A stretch of 64,000 nucleotides of DNA from Achromobacter sp. Root83 (GTDB taxonomy: Bacteria > Pseudomonadota > Gammaproteobacteria > Burkholderiales > Burkholderiaceae_B), in assembly GCF_001428845.1 (NCBI RefSeq), contig NZ_LMIU01000001.1:1134595-1198594 (forward strand), given 5' to 3'. A program made the position numbers and the translations under genes. Shown one piece after another: positions 57,961 to 64,000 of the stretch. A model generated the notes under the pieces. The model ran no database searches, was not told the DNA's origin, and was given only the letters and a program-made list of their open reading frames with translations. Within the stretch, counting starts at the first letter, position 1. Every line of letters starts with the position of its first letter.

Positions 57961-58698
57961 ATGACGCCGGCCGTAACTCTGTTGTGCCTGCCGTGCGCCG
58001 GCGCGAGCGCGACGATGTACCTGCGCTGGCGCCGCGTGTTTCCCGCCTGGATCAGGGTGGAGCCCGTGGAGCTGCCTGGCCGTGGGTTACGCATGGCCGA
58101 ACCTTTCATGGAAGACTTTGACTCGCTGGTGGCCCATCTGTGCGCGCTGCACGCACGGGCGATGCAAGGGCGATATGCGCTGTTTGGCCATAGCCTGGGT
58201 GGTTTGCTTGCGTATGGCATGACCCGCCATCAGCGCGCCACCGGGGGGCCGCTCCCCTTGGCCATGCTGGCCTCGGCCAGCCCCGCGCCATCGCGGCGCC
58301 GGGGCGAGGCCTATCCGGCCAAGGGCGACGACCGGGCGCTGCTCGCCGACCTGCACCGGCAGGGCGGGACACCGCAAGCCGTGTTCGACGATCCCGAATT
58401 GATCCGGCTGACGCTGGATGCGCTGGGCTCCGACTACCGCTTGTGCGAAAGCTTCGCGCCCGCTCCGAGTCCCGGCGTGCCGGTCCCTCTGCATGTGTTT
58501 GCCGGACGCGACGACGACATCGGCGAGGCACGCATCCAGGCGTGGCGAGAAGAAGCCGGCGATGTGTACACCCTGGATTGGTTCGAAGGCGGGCACTTCT
58601 ACTTTCGTGAGCGGGAGGCCGAGGTCCTGGCAGCGGTAAGGCAGCGGCTGGAACTGTCGTTGACGGAGGGTCGCCATGGCCGCCCCATCCCGGCCTGA
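57961..58698 (+). CDS. Type II thioesterase
   Basis: A 245-residue alpha/beta hydrolase that clears wrong acyl groups from NRPS carrier domains. LLCLPCAGASATMYLRWRR is the typical start, GHSLGG carries the nucleophile (Ser78), and the late Asp/His pair is in FAGRDDDI and GGHFYF. Start ATG 57961. It overlaps the phosphopantetheinyl transferase gene by 23 bases. Confidence 0.93.
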   Translation: MTPAVTLLCLPCAGASATMYLRWRRVFPAWIRVEPVELPGRGLRMAEPFMEDFDSLVAHLCALHARAMQGRYALFGHSLGGLLAYGMTRHQRATGGPLPLAMLASASPAPSRRRGEAYPAKGDDRALLADLHRQGGTPQAVFDDPELIRLTLDALGSDYRLCESFAPAPSPGVPVPLHVFAGRDDDIGEARIQAWREEAGDVYTLDWFEGGHFYFREREAEVLAAVRQRLELSLTEGRHGRPIPA

Positions 58699-59359
58699 GG
58701 CGCTGCCCCGCGGCCTGGCGGTGCACGCCTGGGCACTGGACCTGCATGCGGACGCCGCCTCCGACTGGGACATCCTGGCCGAGGCAGAGCGCATGCGAGC
58801 GCAGCAATATCAACGCGCCGCGGACCGGCGGCGATATGTGCAGACGCGCGCCGGACTGCGCAGGCTGTTGGCGCAGCAGATGTCCTGCCGGCCGGCGGAA
58901 GTGCCGATCGTGGCGGGGCTGCATGGCAAGCCTGAAGTCGCCAGGCCCGCGGCGCCGCGTTTCAACGTGGCGCACGCCGGTAGCCGAGCCCTGGTGGCGC
59001 TGGCGGATGCGCGGCGCATATCGCACGTCGGTGTTGATATCGAGGCCTGCATGCCGGGCCTGGATGCGGTGGCCATGATGCCGCTGGCGCTGACCGAGGC
59101 GGAGCAAGAGGAACTGGTCCGGACGCGAGACCTCGAAGCGGCGATGTACGCCCGCTGGGTCGAAAAGGAGGCCGTGCTGAAGGCGATCGGCGTCGGGGTC
59201 TCCGTGCATTTGAGGACGGTAAGTATTCATCCGGATTCCGACGGCGGCTTGCGGGTGCGCAGCACCCGCCCGGCGTGGGCCGGTTTCAAGGTGATGGCTA
59301 TCGATGCGCCGCCCGGCTATGCGGCCGCGCTGGCCTGGCACAGCGAGGACGAGATATGA
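58676..59359 (+). CDS. 4'-Phosphopantetheinyl transferase, Sfp type
   Basis: Activates carrier domains by attaching phosphopantetheine from CoA. The protein has 227 residues, a pseudo-dimeric Sfp fold, with FNVAHAGSRALVAL, the Mg motif GVDIE (residues 119-123) and WVEKEAVLKAIG (from residue 161). It overlaps the thioesterase gene upstream and the oxygenase gene downstream (ATGA), so the whole run is coupled. Confidence 0.94.
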   Translation: MAAPSRPEALPRGLAVHAWALDLHADAASDWDILAEAERMRAQQYQRAADRRRYVQTRAGLRRLLAQQMSCRPAEVPIVAGLHGKPEVARPAAPRFNVAHAGSRALVALADARRISHVGVDIEACMPGLDAVAMMPLALTEAEQEELVRTRDLEAAMYARWVEKEAVLKAIGVGVSVHLRTVSIHPDSDGGLRVRSTRPAWAGFKVMAIDAPPGYAAALAWHSEDEI

Positions 59360-60345
59360 ACGAAACATTGACCCGTTTCGAGCGCCACGCGCCCGAGGGC
59401 TCGGAATTGCCGGTGTTGATCACGCCCTCGCGGGCCGGGCAGGATGTGCGCGAAGCCGCCGCCAACCTGCGCGGGGCCATTGACGACGCGCTGTTCGGCG
59501 TGGGTGGCGTGCTGCTGCGTGACTTCTCGGTTCCCGATGTCGGCGCGTTCCAGCAGTTTGCGGCGGCGTTCGGCCACCCCTTGCTCAAGTACGAATTCGC
59601 CTCGACGCCGCGCAGCGCGGTGGAGTCCTCGGGTGGCGCGGGCATCTACACGTCCACCGAGTATCCGGCGCACCAGCACATCCCCTTGCACAATGAGCAG
59701 GCCTATACGCGCGAATGGCCCATGAAGATCTGGTTCCATTGCGTGACGGCGTCCCAGGAGGGCGGTGAAACGCCGATCGCGGATAGCCGTGCGGTGTATC
59801 GCCGCATGCCGCGTTCCGTCATTGAGCGCTTTCGCCCGGGCATTCTCTATGTGCGCAACTTCGGCGAAATGGATGTGCCCTGGCAGAAGGTTTTCAACAC
59901 CGAAGACCGCGCCGCGGTGGAGGCGTTTTGCACCCGTACGGGCATTGCCTGGGAATGGAAAGAGAACGATGGCCTGCGCACCCGGCAACTCTGCCAGGCG
60001 GTCGAGACCCACCCGGTGACAAAGGAAACCGTCTGGTTCAACCAGGCGCACCTGTTCCATATTTCGGCGCGTTCGCCCGAGGAGCGCGAGGTGCTGGAAG
60101 AACTCTATGGCATCGAGAACGTGCCGCGCAATACGTTCCATGCGGACGGCAGCACGATCAGCGATGCGGTTTTCGATGAGGTGCGCGCGGCGCTGGAGGC
60201 GGAGACCGTGTCGTTCGCATGGCAAGACGGCGACGTCATGATGCTCGACAACATGTTGATCGCGCATGCCAGGAATCCCTTCAAGGGGCCGCGCAAGGTC
60301 GTCGTGGCCATGGCCGAACCGCACGGCAATCTCGACGGTTTCTGA
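59356..60345 (+). CDS. TauD/SyrP-family Fe(II)/2-oxoglutarate oxygenase
   Basis: A 329-residue oxygenase. The facial-triad start is LHNEQAYT (His-x-Glu, as in SyrP rather than the usual His-x-Asp) and the distal His is in LIAHARNPF; the following Arg would bind 2-oxoglutarate. In siderophore loci this family beta-hydroxylates carrier-bound aspartate. Start ATG 59356, overlapping the PPTase stop. The NRPS gene follows by 23 bases. Confidence 0.9.
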   Translation: MNETLTRFERHAPEGSELPVLITPSRAGQDVREAAANLRGAIDDALFGVGGVLLRDFSVPDVGAFQQFAAAFGHPLLKYEFASTPRSAVESSGGAGIYTSTEYPAHQHIPLHNEQAYTREWPMKIWFHCVTASQEGGETPIADSRAVYRRMPRSVIERFRPGILYVRNFGEMDVPWQKVFNTEDRAAVEAFCTRTGIAWEWKENDGLRTRQLCQAVETHPVTKETVWFNQAHLFHISARSPEEREVLEELYGIENVPRNTFHADGSTISDAVFDEVRAALEAETVSFAWQDGDVMMLDNMLIAHARNPFKGPRKVVVAMAEPHGNLDGF

Positions 60346-60368
60346 TCCACATCCCAAAGGGGAAGACG

Positions 60369-63300
60369 ATGGCTGGCATGACGATCATGCCGCGGCCAGC
60401 CCAGGCTGCTGCGGCGAACTTCGTTGAACACCTTGAAACCCTCGAGCGCGATCGCGCCGACGAGGTTTGGCTGGTCGTGGCGGGGGACCCCGAGGACCGT
60501 TCCCGCGAGACCCGGCACACATACGGGCAGTTCGCCGAACGGGTGCGGGCCATGGCCGCGCGGCTGCAGCAGGAGGCCGATCCGGGCGATCGCGCGCTGA
60601 TCATGCTGGAGAACGACGATCACTACGCCGTCGCCATGCTGGCGTGCTTTCATGCGGGGGTGGTGGCGGTTCCGGCCTTTCCGCCCGAGTCGACGCGTCC
60701 GCAGCATCTGGCGCGCCTGGCCGGCATCGCGGCCGACGCCGGCGCGCGCATCGTGGTCTGCATGCGCGCCATCGCGGCGGGGGTACGTGACAGCGGGGTG
60801 TTCGGCACGGCGCTCCTCATCGAGGCCGATGCCGTCGACGCGCGCCTGTCGGGGGCGTGGCGCCGCCATGTGCCCGCCGAGGGCGATATCGCATTCCTGC
60901 AGTACACCTCCGGTTCGACCTCGGCGCCCAAGGGCGTGATGGTGTCGCACGGCAACCTGATGGCCAATGAGCGCGCCATCCAGGAGCGGATGTCCATCGG
61001 GCCGCAGGACAAGTTCGTTTGCTGGTCGCCGCTGTATCACGACATGGGCCTGATCGGCGGCCTGCTGCAACCGCTCTATCGGGGCATCGGCCTGGTGCTG
61101 ACTTCGCCGCGCTACTTTCTTGAAAGGCCCAGCCGCTGGCTGGAGCTGATCTCGCGCCATCGCGCCACGATCAGCGGAGGCCCGGACTTTGCCTACCGGC
61201 TCTGCCTGGAGCGCGCAAAGGACAGCCAGCTCGCGAATCTGGACCTGTCGTCGTGGCGAGTGGCCTATACCGGCGCGGAGCCGGTCCGTAGCGACACGAT
61301 GGCGGCGTTCAGCCAGAAATTCTCCGTTGCGGGGTTCGATGCCGGCGCCATCTATGCCTGCTTTGGGCTTGCGGAGGCGACGCTGATGGCGACCGGTGGC
61401 CATCGCGGCGCGGGCATGCTGGCCCGCGGTTATGAGACGGCGTCGCTGGAACGGGGCCGCGCGCGACACGACGTTCGGGGCCGCAGCCTGGTTGCCTGCG
61501 GCCAGGCCCCGGAAGGGCACGAAATACGCATTGCGGATCCGGACGGCGGCGCCCTCCGGGAGGCCGGGCAGGTGGGCGAAATCTGGCTGACGGGCCCAAG
61601 CGTCGCGCAGGGGTACTGGAACAATGCCGAGGCGACTCGCGACGCCTTCGTCCTGCATGAGGGACGCCGTTGGCTGCGCACGGGCGACCTGGGGTTCCAG
61701 GACGAGGGCGAGCTCTATGTGACCGGGCGCATCAAGGACCTGATCATCCTTCGCGGTCACAACCTCTACCCGCAGGACATCGAGCAGGCGGTGGAACTCG
61801 GCGTGCCCGCGGTGCGCAAGGGTCGCGTGGCCGCGTTTGCGGTGGAGGGGCCCGCCGGCGAGGGGGTAGGCCTGGCCGCCGAGATTTCCAGGGGAATGCG
61901 CAAGGACTGGACCGCTGACAGGCTCGTGCGCGCGATGGCCGAGGCGGCGAGCGGCGTGATCGCCGCGCCGCCGTCCGTGGTGGTCCTCCTCAATCCTGGG
62001 GCCATGCCCAAGACTTCCAGCGGCAAGCTGCAGCGGCAGGCATGCCGCCAGGGGTGGCTGGCGGGCAGTCTGGATGCCTACGCGGTTTTCGAGAACGGCG
62101 AGTTCCGTTTCGGCGGAGAGCCGCAAGCGGACGCGGTCGCGCCGCAGGGCGCCGTGGAAGAGGCGCTGGCAGGTCTGTGGGCGGAGGCGCTGGACTGGCC
62201 GGCGAATCGCCCGCCAAGGCGCGATATGCACTTCTTCGTGGCGGGCGGGAATTCGTTGGCGGCAGTGCGCGCCGCCGCGCTGATCGAGGCACACTGGGAT
62301 CTGGCGTTTCCGCTCGCGACGTTGTTCGAATCGCCCCGCCTGGTGGATTGCGCCGCGCGGGTGCAGGCACTGCTGGATGCGCCGCGTTCGCCGCGCAGGC
62401 CGGCTTTGAGCGCGAGTGACGCAGACGCCCCGGCCCAGGCCCGGAACGCGTTGTCGGCGGCCCAGGAACGCCTGTGGTTCATGCAGGTATTGCAGCCGCA
62501 CAGCACCGCAAACCACGTTGCACTGGGGCTGGATATCGAAGGCGAGCTGGATATGGGCGCCCTGCGAGCGGCGCTTGACGCGCTGGTGGCGCGCCACGAA
62601 ATCCTGCGCACCGCGTTCGTCGGAGACGCCGATGGGACGCCACGCGCCGAGGTGTTGGCATTCGCCGAGGCCAGGCCGCGCGATGTGCTGCTGCGGGATG
62701 TGGCGGACGCCGGCGATGCCGAGCGCATGCAAGCGATCCAGCAAGCCGGGCAGCTCAACCTGCGGCCATTCGACCTGGCGCTTGCGCCGTTGCTGCGGAT
62801 GGCGCTGTTGCGGCTGGAGCCGGCCCGGCACAGGCTGGTGCTGGTCTTGCACCACCTGATTGCCGACGGCCACACCATCAACGTGCTGCTCGGCGAAATG
62901 GCCCGGCTCTATGCCGGCGCGCCAGAGGCGCCGGCGCCTGGGCAACTGCAGTACCGCCACTATGTGGCGTGGCAGCGCCGGTGGCTGGACGATTCGGCGC
63001 GGACCGCGCAGCGGGACTACTGGACCAGGAGGCTGGGCGACGCGCATCCGACGCTGGCGCTGAGTACCGATCGGCCGCGCCTGCCGACGGCCGACTACCG
63101 GCCCGCCGAGTGTGTGCGCATATTGCCGGCAGCCCAGGTCGCGGCGTTGCGTGCGCACGCGGCAAAGTACGACACGACCTTGCCCATGGTGTTGCTGGCG
63201 GCGCTGCAGGTCCTGCTGTACCGGCATACGGGCTTGCACGATATCCGAGTCGGCATGCCGGTCGCGGGCCGTCACGTGGCGGGCGCCGCGCTGCTGCCGG

Positions 63301-64000
63301 GCTTGTTTGTGAACACGCTGGTCATCGACGGCAGCATCGGCGGTCAGATCGGGCTGGATGGCGTGTTGGAGGCCGTGCGCGCCGCGGCGATCGGGGCGCA
63401 TGAAAACCAGGACCTGCCCTTCGACGAACTGGTCCAACACCTGAATCCGCCGCGCAGCCTGATGCACGCTCCCTTGTTCCAGGTGCTGTTCAACCATTTG
63501 CAGGAAGATCTGCGCGAATTCGAAAAGTTGACCGGCGTGCGCGCGACTCCGTTCCACGTTGCCGCGGCGACGGCGCAGTTCGAGCTCACCGTCGAAACCC
63601 GCGAGCGGCCCGACGGTGAGGTGACGGTGCGGCTGATCTACGCGGAGCAGCTTTTCGCGCCACAGGCCATGGCGCGGTTTGCGGAACACTATGCGGCGGT
63701 GCTCGACGCATACGCGCATGCGCCGCGCCAGCGTGTTCGCGAAGTCGTCGTGCTGGGCGAGCCGGAGCGTGAGCGGCTGGCGCGGTGGGGCGCGCAGCCG
63801 CAAGCCCTGGAAACGGGCTTCACGCATCACCTGATCGAGTCGCAGGCGGCGCGGCGTGGCGACGCGGTGGCGCTGGTGTACGAGGGTCGGGCGGTCAGCT
63901 ACGCGGACCTGAACGCCCGGGCGAACCGTCTTGCGCACCGCCTGATCGGGCTGGGCGTGGGGCCGGACGTGACGGTGGGCGTGGCCCTGCCGCGCTCGGT
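60369..64000 (+). CDS. Non-ribosomal peptide synthetase with FAAL loading domain (5' part, runs off the window)
   Basis: At least 1210 residues, open to the right edge. Domains in order: a fatty acyl-AMP ligase (about 20-590) with LQYTSGSTSAPKGVM, SPLYHDMGLIGGLLQPLY and GHNLYPQDIE; an acyl carrier domain with Ser629 in AGGNSLAA; a condensation domain (about 690-1110) with LSAAQERLWFMQ and HHLIADG (His828-His829...Asp833); and the start of an adenylation domain from about 1150 (VALVYEGRAVSYADLNARANRLAHRL cut by the edge). ATG 60369 follows AAGGGGAAG. It would load a fatty acid and join it to the first amino acid. Substrates of later modules lie outside the window. Confidence 0.95.
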   Translation, partial: MAGMTIMPRPAQAAAANFVEHLETLERDRADEVWLVVAGDPEDRSRETRHTYGQFAERVRAMAARLQQEADPGDRALIMLENDDHYAVAMLACFHAGVVAVPAFPPESTRPQHLARLAGIAADAGARIVVCMRAIAAGVRDSGVFGTALLIEADAVDARLSGAWRRHVPAEGDIAFLQYTSGSTSAPKGVMVSHGNLMANERAIQERMSIGPQDKFVCWSPLYHDMGLIGGLLQPLYRGIGLVLTSPRYFLERPSRWLELISRHRATISGGPDFAYRLCLERAKDSQLANLDLSSWRVAYTGAEPVRSDTMAAFSQKFSVAGFDAGAIYACFGLAEATLMATGGHRGAGMLARGYETASLERGRARHDVRGRSLVACGQAPEGHEIRIADPDGGALREAGQVGEIWLTGPSVAQGYWNNAEATRDAFVLHEGRRWLRTGDLGFQDEGELYVTGRIKDLIILRGHNLYPQDIEQAVELGVPAVRKGRVAAFAVEGPAGEGVGLAAEISRGMRKDWTADRLVRAMAEAASGVIAAPPSVVVLLNPGAMPKTSSGKLQRQACRQGWLAGSLDAYAVFENGEFRFGGEPQADAVAPQGAVEEALAGLWAEALDWPANRPPRRDMHFFVAGGNSLAAVRAAALIEAHWDLAFPLATLFESPRLVDCAARVQALLDAPRSPRRPALSASDADAPAQARNALSAAQERLWFMQVLQPHSTANHVALGLDIEGELDMGALRAALDALVARHEILRTAFVGDADGTPRAEVLAFAEARPRDVLLRDVADAGDAERMQAIQQAGQLNLRPFDLALAPLLRMALLRLEPARHRLVLVLHHLIADGHTINVLLGEMARLYAGAPEAPAPGQLQYRHYVAWQRRWLDDSARTAQRDYWTRRLGDAHPTLALSTDRPRLPTADYRPAECVRILPAAQVAALRAHAAKYDTTLPMVLLAALQVLLYRHTGLHDIRVGMPVAGRHVAGAALLPGLFVNTLVIDGSIGGQIGLDGVLEAVRAAAIGAHENQDLPFDELVQHLNPPRSLMHAPLFQVLFNHLQEDLREFEKLTGVRATPFHVAAATAQFELTVETRERPDGEVTVRLIYAEQLFAPQAMARFAEHYAAVLDAYAHAPRQRVREVVVLGEPERERLARWGAQPQALETGFTHHLIESQAARRGDAVALVYEGRAVSYADLNARANRLAHRLIGLGVGPDVTVGVALPRS

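Noticed and set aside
60105..63938. A 1277-codon open frame on the minus strand opposite the NRPS gene
   Set aside because: It is the antisense of the plus-strand NRPS, which has complete FAAL, carrier and condensation motifs and stays open to the window edge. The antisense product has no recognisable domain and is rich in Arg/His, as expected for a mirror frame in GC-rich DNA.

Overview
The window is GC-rich chromosomal DNA of a betaproteobacterium, most likely Alcaligenaceae (Achromobacter or a close Bordetella relative). The basis is gene order and family content: mutM / TPR protein / lolB / ispE / tRNA-Gln / prs / rplY / pth / ychF, several Bug-type (tripartite tricarboxylate) binding proteins, a two-domain RibB with a degenerate RibA half, and groES-groEL under a perfect CIRCE. 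The genus call is from recognition, not from a search.

Layout. 1-12,100: housekeeping genes (MBL-fold protein, mutM, TPR protein, lolB, a chemotaxis receptor, ispE, tRNA-Gln(TTG), prs, rplY, pth, a CPBP membrane protease, ychF). 12,100-17,300: catabolic and efflux genes with local regulators (Bug protein and M20 peptidase divergent from an IclR regulator; a MarR regulator with a DHA2-type MFS pump). 17,600-26,440: an AsmA-family protein, a MOSC_N-only protein, benE, a YfhL-type ferredoxin, coaD, rsmD divergent from ftsY with overlapping start codons, and a CYTH-CHAD protein. 26,650-31,930: a phosphonate-type ABC importer (phnDCEE) behind an IclR regulator and a HAD phosphatase, with no phosphonate-cleaving enzyme beside it. 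32,080-39,150: riboflavin genes and nusB, thiL, pgpA, pncC on the plus strand, then pyrF, an NDH-2 and dgkA on the minus strand. 39,320-49,190: a sugar-acid catabolic locus on the plus strand (FadR-type GntR regulator, TRAP transporter, SDR, FAH-family hydrolase, UxaA-type dehydratase, mannitol-dehydrogenase-family enzyme, Ldh-family oxidoreductase). 49,200-52,330: YihY/BrkB membrane protein and groES-groEL.

From about 52,410 the character changes to accessory DNA. There is a short gene remnant, a small membrane protein, a 41-base degenerate 3' half of a tRNA-Gly, an amidohydrolase / Bug / LysR set, and a C-terminal gene remnant resembling DUF421 proteins. Then comes the start of a siderophore-type NRPS locus: ECF sigma factor, FecR-N-terminal (DUF4880) stub, MbtH protein, type II thioesterase, Sfp-type phosphopantetheinyl transferase, SyrP-like TauD-family oxygenase, and an NRPS that opens with a fatty acyl-AMP ligase and runs off the right edge.

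The NRPS locus is the most interesting system. Its genes are tightly packed, and a TAAAC-N16-CGTC motif resembling the promoters of PvdS/OrbS-type iron-starvation sigma factors lies 78 bases upstream of the MbtH gene. The FAAL start and the SyrP-like oxygenase suggest an acylated peptide siderophore containing beta-hydroxyaspartate, in the style of cupriachelin, taiwachelin, serobactin or variochelin. Product identity is inference, because most of the assembly line lies outside the window.
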